DNA of 64,000 bases from CAJJDF01 sp965657945 (GTDB taxonomy: Bacteria > Bacteroidota > Bacteroidia > Flavobacteriales_D > CAJJDF01): positions 70,284 through 134,283 of the forward strand of contig CBFHPW010000003.1 in assembly GCA_965657945.1 (NCBI GenBank), written 5' to 3'. Shown one piece after another: positions 53,097 to 62,003 of this stretch. The position numbers and the translations under genes are program-made. Below the pieces are notes generated by a model, which did not search any database, was not told the origin of the DNA, and was given only the letters and a program-made list of their open reading frames with translations. Each line of letters starts with the position of its first letter. The stretch's first letter is position 1.

Positions 53097-53636
53097 TTAT
53101 GATTTGGAGAGTTCTTTGTTCATCATAAGCTCCAAGTTTCTCTTGCCATTTTGGATGTTGCTTTTTACTTCCTTGATGCTAAATTGGGTCTGTTCAGCAA
53201 TTTCGGCATAGCTTTTTTTATTCAAATAAAAGAGTTCGATACACACTCGTTGATTCCCTTTAAGTGAGGGTATTACTTCCTCCAAGAGGTTAAGTAACCT
53301 TTCTTTTTCTTCTAGTTTTTCCAGGTTATTTTCTTGACTAATTTGTACGTTTTCAATGTCAGTAAATGAAGCTTTTTTCCTTTTTCTCAAAGCCATCAGA
53401 CATTCGTTTTTTGTGATTTGAAAAAGCCAAGGCTTTACAGTGATAACTTCAGTCTTTAGTTCTTTATTCATGAGTTTTTCAAATACTTTCATCAGGTTGT
53501 CCTGAGCCTCATTTTTATTTTGTAGATATTTTAAACTTACACCCAAAACCAAAGCAGAATAACGAACATACAGTTCTCCGATATAGGCTTTGTCTTTCGA
53601 TTTCCTATACTGAAGAACTAATTGTTCATCATTCAT
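53097..53636 (-). CDS. ECF-type RNA polymerase sigma factor
   Basis: 179 aa. Region 2 (about 20-85: YVRYSALVLGVSLKYLQN, KPWLFQITKNECLMALRKRK) and region 4 (about 115-170: QRVCIELFYLNKKSYAEIAEQ, followed by FSIKEVKSNIQNGKRNLE) are both present, separated by a short linker. The frame is open to 53786 but the ATG at 53636 (MNDEQLVLQY) fits the family and the upstream extension has no sigma-like sequence. Lies 9 bases before the anti-sigma-like gene and 82 bases after the plug-only gene. Target promoters unknown. Confidence 0.88.
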   Translation of the reverse strand: MNDEQLVLQYRKSKDKAYIGELYVRYSALVLGVSLKYLQNKNEAQDNLMKVFEKLMNKELKTEVITVKPWLFQITKNECLMALRKRKKASFTDIENVQISQENNLEKLEEKERLLNLLEEVIPSLKGNQRVCIELFYLNKKSYAEIAEQTQFSIKEVKSNIQNGKRNLELMMNKELSKS

Positions 53637-53718
53637 AGTTTTTATATGTTTTTGTTTTTTGCTCAATGCTTTTAGATGATGGCCTTTTATTTTGGATGGC
53701 TGTGTATAAAGATACAAT

Positions 53719-54462
53719 TTAAGGATAAGTAACTCCTTGTTTTGCCATTCTTTGATTATATAAATCAAAGTAACTTTTTGTTTCAATTTCTATTACACCT
53801 CCAGATGTATCGCCATATTTTGCGGGTAATCCTCCTGTAAATACTGCGTAGCTCTTAATAGAAACTGCCGGAACAGAAGGCATAGCTCCTTGAATTTTTA
53901 GACCATCGAGGTAGGTAGAAATTCCATTACTTCTGGAGCCTCTGAAATATACTTCTTGAGTAGATTCATTGATTGTGAATGCACCTTCTCCGATTACCTT
54001 TAAAAGATTTGCAGGATTCCTTAATTCTGCCATTTTTCCCAATTGCTCTGCTTGTAAAGTGGGTTTTGATACTTCGTAAGGGTCAATCAATGGATTTACA
54101 TATTCAACTTTTGTGTAGGTCGTTAACATTCCAGAAGTATCAAAAAGAAATACTGTATCGCGGTAAGCTACTTGCCCAGATTTTACTGTTATTGATTTTC
54201 TGGATGTGGCCTTTCCCATATAAGATACTTCAAGGATATAAGTTCCTGGTTGCAAAGACCCGATTATGAACTTTCCTTTTTCATCTGATGTAGAGCCAAT
54301 TGTATTTCCCACGTGAGTTACTTTGGCTGTTGCAAAAAATAGGGGTTCTTGGGTGTCCCCATCAAATATATATCCTTTTATTTGTCCTACGTCAGATTGT
54401 CCGTTTGCCTGTATCCCTCCTATCAGAAGAAGTGCAAGAAAGAGTAATTTAGTTGTTTTCAT
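53719..54462 (-). CDS. Carboxypeptidase-regulatory / TonB plug-only secreted protein
   Basis: 247 aa. Signal peptide (about 1-21), a carboxypeptidase-D regulatory-like beta sandwich (about 26-110: KGYIFDGDTQEPLFFATAKV, GSLQPGTYILEVSYMGK), then a TonB-dependent receptor plug domain (about 140-230: NPANLLKVIGEGAFTI, EVYFRGSRSNGISTYLDGLK, FTGGLPAKYGDTSGGVIEIE). The protein ends right after the plug; the usual 500-700 residue barrel is absent, and the downstream DNA does not continue it in any frame. So it cannot itself be a transport channel. Being upstream of sigma and anti-sigma-like genes suggests a signalling or interaction role. Confidence 0.8.
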   Translation of the reverse strand: MKTTKLLFLALLLIGGIQANGQSDVGQIKGYIFDGDTQEPLFFATAKVTHVGNTIGSTSDEKGKFIIGSLQPGTYILEVSYMGKATSRKSITVKSGQVAYRDTVFLFDTSGMLTTYTKVEYVNPLIDPYEVSKPTLQAEQLGKMAELRNPANLLKVIGEGAFTINESTQEVYFRGSRSNGISTYLDGLKIQGAMPSVPAVSIKSYAVFTGGLPAKYGDTSGGVIEIETKSYFDLYNQRMAKQGVTYP

Positions 54463-54632
54463 GGTGTTTGTTTTATTGAATTAAAAAATATGTTTTTTGC
54501 CGGTCTTTGGTAATAAGATGCAGCGCATAGATTAATTCCATAAAAAAAATCAAAAAACTTTTTGAGGCTGTCTTCTAAGTTATTCAATTTACTTTTGTGA
54601 ATGGATTCTCTGTCACAAAAATTGGCAGATGA

Positions 54633-55394
54633 TTATTTGAGAAAATCAGAAATCAATGACAAGAGCTCAAGAGGTTGTTCAGCATGTACCCAGTGTCCAG
54701 CGTTTTCAATGGTTGCTATTTCCGAATTAGGAAATAGTGATTCTATTCGTTCAAAATCAGAATCTAAAATGTACCCAGAATTTCCTCCTCGGATAAAAAG
54801 TGTGTTTAAGGGAATAGGAAATGGTATCTCTGTTACGTCAATAACTTTTTCTATGTTTTCTGTCAACATAGCTAAGTTCATTTTCCAGGAGTAACCTCCT
54901 TCTTTTTCTCGATTCAAGTTTTTTAACAGAAACAAACGAGTTCCGTCATTAGAAATATTTTTTTTCATTTCTTCATCTGCCTCTCTTCTCGAGGTGATGG
55001 AGGTTAAATCAAGTGAATAAAGAGCCTTTATTATTTCATCATGATGTGGGGCGTATTGTTTTGGAGCAATATCTACAATGATTAATTTATCTACATAATG
55101 AGGAAATTCAACCGCAAAAGTCATCGTTGTTTTTCCACCCATAGAGTGTCCAATGATGGAAACCTTATCAAGTTGTTCGTCTTTTATCAGTTCGGCAACA
55201 TCTTGAGCCATTTCTTGATAAGAAAAACCGGAACTGTGAGGAGACTTTCCATGATTACGCAAATCAATCAGATATACCTTGTGATTTTCTGCTAATTGTT
55301 TTCCCAGTGTTTGCCAATTATCCAAAGAACCAAACAGTCCATGTAAAATGAAAAGAGGTTTACCTTCGCCAAATGTTTTAAAGTTCAGTTTCAT
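54633..55394 (-). CDS. Alpha/beta-fold hydrolase (YbfF-like esterase)
   Basis: 253 aa from the ATG at 55394 (MKLNFKTFGEG); a frame extension of 17 codons upstream overlaps the ABC exporter gene and is unlikely. Oxyanion/first motif LHGLFGSLDNW (about 16-26), DLRNHGKSP (about 47-55), nucleophile elbow GHSMGG (about 83-88), and the catalytic His in NAGHWVHAEQP near the end. Matches the YbfF-type esterase group; substrate unknown. Overlap-free, 28 bases after the ABC exporter stop on the same strand. Confidence 0.87.
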   Translation of the reverse strand: MKLNFKTFGEGKPLFILHGLFGSLDNWQTLGKQLAENHKVYLIDLRNHGKSPHSSGFSYQEMAQDVAELIKDEQLDKVSIIGHSMGGKTTMTFAVEFPHYVDKLIIVDIAPKQYAPHHDEIIKALYSLDLTSITSRREADEEMKKNISNDGTRLFLLKNLNREKEGGYSWKMNLAMLTENIEKVIDVTEIPFPIPLNTLFIRGGNSGYILDSDFERIESLFPNSEIATIENAGHWVHAEQPLELLSLISDFLK

Positions 55395-55422
55395 CTGTGT
55401 CTTTCTTTGTGATCTTTTTTCT

Positions 55423-57249
55423 TTATCCAAAAGACTGCATTTCAATCAACTTGGTATAAGTTCCATTGAGAGCTAAGAGTTCCTCGTGGTTTCCTCTTTC
55501 GATTATTTCTCCATCTTGCATTACTAGGATTTCATCGGCATGTTGAATGGTAGATAGGCGGTGTGCAATAATGAGAGAGGTTCTGTTTTTCATTAAGTTA
55601 TTTAGAGCGTCTTGAACTAGTTTTTCGCTCTCTGTGTCAAGTGCTGAGGTAGCTTCATCCAAAACCAATATGTCAGGGTTTTTTAACACAGCTCGAGCTA
55701 TACTAATTCTTTGTTTTTGTCCGCCCGATAACTTTCCTCCACCGTCTCCAATATTCGTGTCGTAACCTTGAGGCAACTGAAGGATAAAATCATGTGCATT
55801 TGCAATTTTTGCTGCTTCTTCGATTTTTTCTGGTGTGGAGTTTTCAATACCAAAAGAAATGTTATTCGAAACGGTATCGTTGAACAAAATCGCTTCTTGG
55901 GTTACTACTCCCATTAAACTTCTTAAATTTTTGAGGGTGGTATCTTTAATGTTGACAGAGTCCAGGGTGATTTCTCCTTCTTCAATGTCATAGAACCTAG
56001 GAAGTAAATTGGCGATAGTACTTTTTCCGGATCCTGATTGGCCCACAAGGGCAACTGACTTTCCTTTTGGAATTTCAAAGTTTATGTTTTTGAGAACATA
56101 GTCATCAGTATATTTGAATTGAATATTCTTGAATCCAATTGAGTTTCTCAATGTAGCTATTTTAGTAGGGTTTTTTGGGTCAACAATCGTATCATAGGCA
56201 TGTAGAATTTCGTTAATTCTATCCATGGAGGCAATTCCTCTTTGAGCATTTGAAACGGCATCTGTCAAGGATTTTGCCGGAGCAATAATCGTATAAAATA
56301 TAGCGAGGTAACCGATAAGTGAACTGCCCGTCATTTCACCTTCAAAAACTAAGTTTCCGCCATAAAGCATGGTAGAAATAATAACCGAAACGCCTAAAAA
56401 TTCGCTCAGAGGAGAAGCTAAATCTATACGCCTGAACATCTTTGTCATTTGTTGGGTGTATGTTTCATTTTCAGCTTCAAATTGTTCGCTTTTTATTTTT
56501 TCTCCATTAAATCCTTTGATTATTTTTAGTCCTGTTAAAGTTTCTTCGGTGGTGGCAATCATATCCCCAATTAGGCTTTGCGAATTGGCTGAAGATTTTC
56601 TTAGTTTTCTCGTTATGAGAGCAATAATTACCACAATTGGGATAAGCAGAAGAATGAATAAGGACATTTTTGGGCTCTGAAAAATAAGCCAGCTAATGGT
56701 AATAAAGATTGCAATTGGGTCTCTGTACACTGCCTCCAAAGAACGAAGAACAGACCATTCAATTTCTTTTACGTCATTGGTCATTTTACTAATAATATCT
56801 CCTTTTCTTTCCCCCGAAAAGTAGGAAATAGGCAAAGACAGCATTTTGTTGTAAATTTTGTTTCGGTAATCTCTCACGATTCCATTTCTTACACCAGCCA
56901 TAAAATATAAGGCGGCATATCGAGCAAAGTTTTTAGCCAATATCATTGAAATAATTACGCCACAAAGTACGAGTAACAATTCGAATTTTGAGTGACTCTG
57001 TAAAAATTGGGCCATCCAATAATTTCCTTGCTCTTGAAGACTTTCGTTATTAAAGGAAAGTGCTGATGGCGCTGGTTGATTCGCCAAGTTTTCTAATTTG
57101 TCAGGGCTAAAAAGTGCCTCTAAGAATGGCATGAAAAGCACAAATGAAAAGAGACCGAATATTACCGCTAGTAGATTAAAAAAAACATTGAGTCTTAAAC
57201 TAGTTTTGTAGTCCTTAGCTAGGGAAATTATGGTAAAAAAATTTTTCAT
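55423..57249 (-). CDS. MsbA-type ABC exporter (fused permease and ATPase)
   Basis: 608 aa. Six transmembrane helices (about 20-330) precede an ATPase domain with Walker A GQSGSGKST (about 397-405), signature LSGGQKQRISIARA, Walker B ILVLDEATSALD and the H-loop AHRLST. Half-transporter that acts as a homodimer; the likely substrate is lipid A or another lipid, given lpxK, lpxH and msbA-like company, but multidrug export cannot be excluded. The short periplasmic loop after helix 1 is extended (about 45-80). Divergent from rbfA. Confidence 0.88.
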   Translation of the reverse strand: MKNFFTIISLAKDYKTSLRLNVFFNLLAVIFGLFSFVLFMPFLEALFSPDKLENLANQPAPSALSFNNESLQEQGNYWMAQFLQSHSKFELLLVLCGVIISMILAKNFARYAALYFMAGVRNGIVRDYRNKIYNKMLSLPISYFSGERKGDIISKMTNDVKEIEWSVLRSLEAVYRDPIAIFITISWLIFQSPKMSLFILLLIPIVVIIALITRKLRKSSANSQSLIGDMIATTEETLTGLKIIKGFNGEKIKSEQFEAENETYTQQMTKMFRRIDLASPLSEFLGVSVIISTMLYGGNLVFEGEMTGSSLIGYLAIFYTIIAPAKSLTDAVSNAQRGIASMDRINEILHAYDTIVDPKNPTKIATLRNSIGFKNIQFKYTDDYVLKNINFEIPKGKSVALVGQSGSGKSTIANLLPRFYDIEEGEITLDSVNIKDTTLKNLRSLMGVVTQEAILFNDTVSNNISFGIENSTPEKIEEAAKIANAHDFILQLPQGYDTNIGDGGGKLSGGQKQRISIARAVLKNPDILVLDEATSALDTESEKLVQDALNNLMKNRTSLIIAHRLSTIQHADEILVMQDGEIIERGNHEELLALNGTYTKLIEMQSFG

Positions 57250-57266
57250 AAATGGGTTTGACTCCT

Positions 57267-57274
57267 CAAAGGTA
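57267..57274 (-). promoter_or_regulatory. -7 element upstream of the ABC exporter gene
   Basis: TACCTTTG on the minus strand, 18 bases before the start codon. Third occurrence of this octamer just upstream of a minus-strand gene. No clear -33 TTG. Confidence 0.35.
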
Positions 57275-57370
57275 CTCGAATATCTCTATAATTAAATGGA
57301 ATTGAGTTCGTTTTGAGGATTAAAAGTAATAATTTCTGTAATTTTACGCGAACCCAAAAAGGAAGGAATC

Positions 57371-57706
57371 ATGGCGAGTATTAGGCAAAATAAAATAGCG
57401 GAACTGTTGAAAAGAGAATTGAGTATGATTTTTCAGCAAAATGCTACAGGGTATTGCAAGGGAGCAATGGTTACGGTAACCATTGTAAGAGTTACAAAAG
57501 ACTTGTCAATGGCTAAAGTTTACCTCAGTATTTTTGGCGGAAAAGACAACAACGATTCGTACAAGGAAATTGTTAAAAAAGCTGCTCAAATCAGAAGTGA
57601 GTTGGCGAAAATTGTAAAAAATCAATTGAGGAAAACTCCTGAGTTACAATTTTACGTGGATGACTCCTTGGACTATGCAATGAAAATAGACGAGTTGTTG
57701 AGATAA
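57371..57706 (+). CDS. rbfA: Ribosome-binding factor A
   Basis: 111 aa KH-like ribosome maturation factor that helps process the 5' end of 16S rRNA. Characteristic parts: RQNKIAELLKRELSMIFQ, VTIVRVTKDLSMAKVYLSIFG, IRSELAKIVKNQLRKTPELQF and a terminal DDSLDYAMKIDELL. Followed after 10 bases by the LolC/FtsX-type permease gene, a pairing seen in other Bacteroidota as I recall. Confidence 0.95.
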   Translation: MASIRQNKIAELLKRELSMIFQQNATGYCKGAMVTVTIVRVTKDLSMAKVYLSIFGGKDNNDSYKEIVKKAAQIRSELAKIVKNQLRKTPELQFYVDDSLDYAMKIDELLR

Positions 57707-57716
57707 TCCTCTTTTT

Positions 57717-58934
57717 TTGAATCTTCCATTTCACATAGCCAAACGGTATTTATTCGCCAAGAAATCGCAAAACATTATCAATGTGGTCAGTATGATTTCG
57801 GTGATAGGGATTGCTGTTAGTACCATGGCTATGGTGATTGTTTTGTCCGGGTTTAATGGAATAGAGAAAATTGTGGCAGACATGTATAATTCTTTTGATC
57901 CTGATTTAAAAGTGACGTTAAAGGAGGGGAAAACTTTCCAAGCCAAAGAAATAGACAGTGAGAAAATAAAGCAGCTAGAAGGAGTAAGTTTTGCCAGCTT
58001 GGTAATTGAAGAAACGATCATTTTACAAAATGAAGATAAATTTGAAACCTGCAAGCTGAAAGGTGTGGAACTACCTTACTTTGACTCGACACATCTCGAT
58101 ACTTTATTAGTAGAAGGTTTGTCAGATTTAGAGTATGAAGGCGTTAATTATTGTATTCCTGGCGCAATTTTGCAAAGTAGGTTAGGATTTACCTCAGATC
58201 CAAGATTTCAAAATCAATTGACAATTAATGGAATGTTGCGAGATAAAAAAATCTCGATGACAAGCCAGCCGTTCAATCAAAAAAGAATTGATGTGGGAGG
58301 CGTTTTTATGACAGGAATTTATGCCAATGATGCCAATTACGTTTTTACTTCCATTGGTTTTGCTGAAAAATTGCTAGAGTACAATAAAGAGGCAACAGGG
58401 ATTGACGTATTTACCAAGGGACTTTCGGACACAGAACTAGAAAGAGTGCAAACAAAACTAGAAGAAATTGTAGGAGCAAAGTTTAAAGTAGAAACGAGAG
58501 AAGAGCAGCATGCACTTATTTTTTCGGCCACAAAAAGCGAGAAAGTAGCTGTTTTTATCATTTTGTGTTTTGTCCTTGTAATTGCTGCTTTTTCGATGAT
58601 AGCCTCTCTTACCATGCTTATCCTAGAAAAACGTAAAGACGTATTTACACTTTATTCTGTTGGGTTTACAAAAAAAGAGGTGAGGAAATTATTTTTTTAT
58701 GAAGGATTGTTAATCAACTTATTAGGAGGAGTTATTGGCTTAGTTTTAGGAATATTTATTTGTTATTTGCAAATCTGGTATGGATTTGTGCCCATTCAAG
58801 ATTCTATTATTGAATCTCAACCCATGGAAGTAGAAGGAATGGATATTTTGTATATCCTGATAACCATTCTTTCCGTTGGCCTGTTGTCCTCTTATTTTCC
58901 AGTAAGGTATTTGGTAAAAAGATTAGAAATATGA
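57717..58934 (+). CDS. LolC/LolE/FtsX-type ABC transporter permease
   Basis: 405 aa. Start is TTG at 57717, where the family begins (LPFHIAKRYLF); no nearby ATG. Four transmembrane helices in the MacB/FtsX arrangement: one at about 22-45 (NVVSMISVIGIAVSTMAMVI), a periplasmic MacB core domain (about 50-270), then three helices (about 278-302, 325-350, 370-390). Such permeases pair with an ATPase of the LolD type, not found in the window. Probable function is release of outer-membrane lipoproteins, but other substrates are possible. Its last four bases overlap the next start (ATGA). Confidence 0.85.
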   Translation: MNLPFHIAKRYLFAKKSQNIINVVSMISVIGIAVSTMAMVIVLSGFNGIEKIVADMYNSFDPDLKVTLKEGKTFQAKEIDSEKIKQLEGVSFASLVIEETIILQNEDKFETCKLKGVELPYFDSTHLDTLLVEGLSDLEYEGVNYCIPGAILQSRLGFTSDPRFQNQLTINGMLRDKKISMTSQPFNQKRIDVGGVFMTGIYANDANYVFTSIGFAEKLLEYNKEATGIDVFTKGLSDTELERVQTKLEEIVGAKFKVETREEQHALIFSATKSEKVAVFIILCFVLVIAAFSMIASLTMLILEKRKDVFTLYSVGFTKKEVRKLFFYEGLLINLLGGVIGLVLGIFICYLQIWYGFVPIQDSIIESQPMEVEGMDILYILITILSVGLLSSYFPVRYLVKRLEI

Positions 58935-60028
58935 AAGAGAAGGTTTGTCACATATCTACGGCTCATCCTCCTTTTGATGTAAGGATTTTTCACAAGGAAT
59001 GTGTGTTTCTTGCTGAAGCGGGGTTTGATGTTTCTTTGGTTGTTACACATGATAAAAAAGAAACGGTAGAAGGAGTTAAAATAATACCATTGCCAAAAAG
59101 TAAAGGACGACTTCATAGAATGTTTGTTAAAACTCATTTTGCTTTTTATCGTTCGTTAAAAACAAAGTCAAAAATTTTTCATTTCCATGATCCAGAGTTA
59201 ATTGGATTAGGAATTTTACTCAAAATCCTAGGTAAAAAAGTGATTTACGATTCACATGAAAACGTCTCTTCACAAATTGAGAGTAAAAATTGGTTAGGAA
59301 ACTCATTGTCACGTAATATTGTGAAAAGCGGATTTCGAATTGTAGAGAAATTGGGCATTTGGTTATTTGATTCTGTGATTTCTGTTACTCCTGAAATTGT
59401 TCAGTTTTTATCTCCCAAAAAAGGTGTACTGATAAGAAATTATCCAATTACGAAACTTATTTCTGAGGCTAGAATTCAACAACACAAATCTGACAAGCCT
59501 ATATTGATTTACGTAGGAGGTTTAACTAGAATAAGAGGAATTAAAGAACTGTGTGAGGCGGTGAAAATTGCTAAAAATAAAACTGAATTGTGGTTGGTTG
59601 GTCAATGGGAGTCAACTGAATTTCAAACTGAGTGCATGGAGGGGAACGAACACATAAAATATTGGGGCATTAAGCCTTTGGCAGAGGTATATCCTTTGAT
59701 AAAAAAAGCGGATATTGGTTTTGTTACCTTGTATCCTGAAAAAAATTACCTCAATAGTTTACCCATCAAGGCGTTTGAATATATGGCATGTTCCAAGCCA
59801 ATGATAATGTCGGACATACCCTATTGGGAAAACACATTTAGTGGTTCTGCTTTGTTCGTAAATCCTAAATTGCCTGTTGAAATTGCCAAGAAAATTGATG
59901 AGTTGATTGACGATGAAAACCTAGCCCATAAATTGGGAAAGAAAGGCAAGGTAGAAGTTGATACAAACTACAGCTGGGAATTCGAATCACAAAAATTGGT
60001 TAACTTGTACCAGTCTATTTTAAAGTAA
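58931..60028 (+). CDS. Glycosyltransferase family 4
   Basis: 365 aa GT-B fold enzyme. N-terminal domain: CHISTAHPPFDVRIFHKE, HFHDPELIGLGILLKILGK. C-terminal domain: LIYVGGLTRIRGIKELCEAV (about 193-212) and the donor-binding area NSLPIKAFEYMACSKPMIMS (about 275-294) with the usual Glu. Transfers a sugar from a nucleotide donor to a surface glycan; sugar and linkage cannot be told. First gene of the glycan group, overlapping the permease gene by four bases. Confidence 0.9.
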   Translation: MKEKVCHISTAHPPFDVRIFHKECVFLAEAGFDVSLVVTHDKKETVEGVKIIPLPKSKGRLHRMFVKTHFAFYRSLKTKSKIFHFHDPELIGLGILLKILGKKVIYDSHENVSSQIESKNWLGNSLSRNIVKSGFRIVEKLGIWLFDSVISVTPEIVQFLSPKKGVLIRNYPITKLISEARIQQHKSDKPILIYVGGLTRIRGIKELCEAVKIAKNKTELWLVGQWESTEFQTECMEGNEHIKYWGIKPLAEVYPLIKKADIGFVTLYPEKNYLNSLPIKAFEYMACSKPMIMSDIPYWENTFSGSALFVNPKLPVEIAKKIDELIDDENLAHKLGKKGKVEVDTNYSWEFESQKLVNLYQSILK

Positions 60029-60036
60029 ATCAAAAC

Positions 60037-60984
60037 ATGTACATAAAAAGAGTCGATACTTTAGAATTAAAGAAATTAAACCCAACACAGGTGTTTAGTT
60101 CTTTTGATTGGCTCAATATTTATGACGACTCCTCGCTAAATACACAGGGTATTTTCAATAAAAACGAGGAATTAATAGGGTTTTTTTACTACCAAAAACA
60201 CAAAAGAGCTAAAGTTTTTACTCATGTCTCTCCTCCATTTTTATCACCCCACTGTGGGCTTTTCATAAAAAATGAAACGAGTAATCCAGCAAACAAAAAC
60301 ACGTTTTTAAAAAAGGTAAACGAGTTGATATTAGGTCATCTTAAAAAAGAAAAGTTTGACATCCTTACTCTTCCTTTTTCTGATGGTTTTATGGATATGC
60401 AATCCTTTCAATGGTCAGGATTTCAGGTTGCTCCTAAATATACGTATCAACTAAATCTTGCGAATACAGAAGAAGAGCTGCTCTCATCAATGTCACCTGA
60501 AAGAAGGAAAAACATTGCAAAATCCCAGAAAGAAGGATTAATTGTAAAAGAAAGTTTAGGCTGTAAAAAGTCTCAACAACTAATAGTGCAAACTTTTACA
60601 AAACAAGGATTGTGGCATGAGATAAAAGTATTAGAAAATGTGTTTTCTAAGTTTACTAGTCCAGAGAATGCAATTGCGTTTTCAACTTACAAAGATTCAC
60701 AATTATTGGCCACCGTATTTTGTGTTCGAGATAAGGAAAAGACTTATTACATCTTAGGTGGTTTTGATAAACAAAGTTCGTATTCTGGAGCTGGAGCATT
60801 TGCCATGTGGTATGCGATTAAAAAAGCCAAAGAACAGGGGTGTGAAATTTTTGATTTTGAAGGGTCGATGCATCCGTCAATCGAAAAGTATTTCAGAGGT
60901 TTTGGAGGAGAAATGGTGCCTTATTTTTGTGTGGAAAAGGCAAACTTGAAGGGAAAAGCATTACTAAAATTGAGAGGGAAATAA
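60037..60984 (+). CDS. FemAB/GNAT-like acyltransferase
   Basis: 315 aa. FemAB-like features: SPPFLSPHCGLFI, MSPERRKNIAKSQKEG (about 165-180), a second acetyltransferase-like half, and FDFEGSMHPSIEKYFRGFGG (about 270-290), the conserved ending of this family. Members transfer an amino acid or acetyl group to sugars or lipids. Lying between two glycosyltransferases, it probably decorates a glycan; the donor is unknown. Starts 8 bases after the GT4 stop. Confidence 0.82.
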   Translation: MYIKRVDTLELKKLNPTQVFSSFDWLNIYDDSSLNTQGIFNKNEELIGFFYYQKHKRAKVFTHVSPPFLSPHCGLFIKNETSNPANKNTFLKKVNELILGHLKKEKFDILTLPFSDGFMDMQSFQWSGFQVAPKYTYQLNLANTEEELLSSMSPERRKNIAKSQKEGLIVKESLGCKKSQQLIVQTFTKQGLWHEIKVLENVFSKFTSPENAIAFSTYKDSQLLATVFCVRDKEKTYYILGGFDKQSSYSGAGAFAMWYAIKKAKEQGCEIFDFEGSMHPSIEKYFRGFGGEMVPYFCVEKANLKGKALLKLRGK

Positions 60985-60986
60985 GG

Positions 60987-62003
60987 ATGGAAAACTTGCC
61001 AACTATAAGTGTGATTATTCCGTGTAGAAACGAAGAGAGCTACATTATACAGAACGTTAATTCTATTCTGAATCAGGATTATGAAGGAAAGATTGAGGTT
61101 TTGGTAGTGGATGGAATGAGTACGGATAATACTCGAATTTTAGTTGCTCAGTTCAACAATCCGTTGGTGAAATTAATTGATAATCCTCATCAGTTTACTC
61201 CTCATGCCATGAATATCGGAGTAGATAATGCGGAAGGTGATTTTTTTGTGATTTTGGGTGGTCATTCTTATTTGGACAAACAATTTATTAAAAAAAATGT
61301 TGAGGTTTTACTGTCAGATTCTACTATTGGATGCAGTGGTGGTCAAATTAAACATATATACGAAAACGAGGAAGGAGAAATTATTTCCAAAGCGATGGCA
61401 TCTAGATTTGGTGTAGGGAATGTAACCTTCAGAGTAGGAGGAGAACCAGGATTTGTGGATACCGTAGCCTTTGGGATGTACCGCAAAGAGGTTCATTACA
61501 GAATCAATAAATTTGATGAAACCTTAGTTCGAAATCAAGACGATGATTATAATTTTAAACTAACCAAGGCAGGTTACAAAGTCTACTTTGATCCAGAAAT
61601 TATATCCCATTATTATGTAAGAGGTTCCTATTCCAAATTGTATCGGCAATATTTTCAATACGGTTATTGGAAAGTATTTGTAAATAAAAAACACAAAACC
61701 GTTACCTCTATTCGCCAATTATTCCCATTCCTCTTTGTTTCGGGAATTTTAGTAGGAATCCTGTTGTCTTTCTTTTCTTGGATTTTTGTAGGATTGCTCA
61801 CTTTTACGTTAGGTGTTTATATTGCTTTCGCCTTGTTTTTCGGTATTCAAGTAGGAAAATCACATCTCGAAGGTTTGAAAATCGCCTTTGTTTTTGCTAT
61901 TTTACATACCAGCTATGGTTTTGGATATTTGAAAGGAATTATTGAATTTTTGATTCTCAATAAGAAACCATCTAATAGAAGCAAAGAACTTACAAGGAAA
62001 TAG
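60987..62003 (+). CDS. Glycosyltransferase family 2 with C-terminal membrane helices
   Basis: 338 aa. ATG 60987 has AAGG just upstream and is preferred over an in-frame ATG at 60927, which lies inside the previous gene. GT-A domain: SVIIPCRNEESYI, VLVVDGMSTDNT (metal/donor Asp), GGHSYLDKQFIKKN, and QDDDYNFKLTKAG. Two or three C-terminal transmembrane helices (about 245-270, 275-310) place it at the inner membrane. Resembles succinoglycan/ExoA-type transferases. The stop abuts the wecB ATG. Confidence 0.9.
   Translation: MENLPTISVIIPCRNEESYIIQNVNSILNQDYEGKIEVLVVDGMSTDNTRILVAQFNNPLVKLIDNPHQFTPHAMNIGVDNAEGDFFVILGGHSYLDKQFIKKNVEVLLSDSTIGCSGGQIKHIYENEEGEIISKAMASRFGVGNVTFRVGGEPGFVDTVAFGMYRKEVHYRINKFDETLVRNQDDDYNFKLTKAGYKVYFDPEIISHYYVRGSYSKLYRQYFQYGYWKVFVNKKHKTVTSIRQLFPFLFVSGILVGILLSFFSWIFVGLLTFTLGVYIAFALFFGIQVGKSHLEGLKIAFVFAILHTSYGFGYLKGIIEFLILNKKPSNRSKELTRK

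Noticed and set aside
53637..53786. N-terminal extension of the ECF sigma factor to 53786
   Set aside because: It would overlap the end of the plug-only gene, has no sigma-like sequence, and the ATG at 53636 fits the family start.
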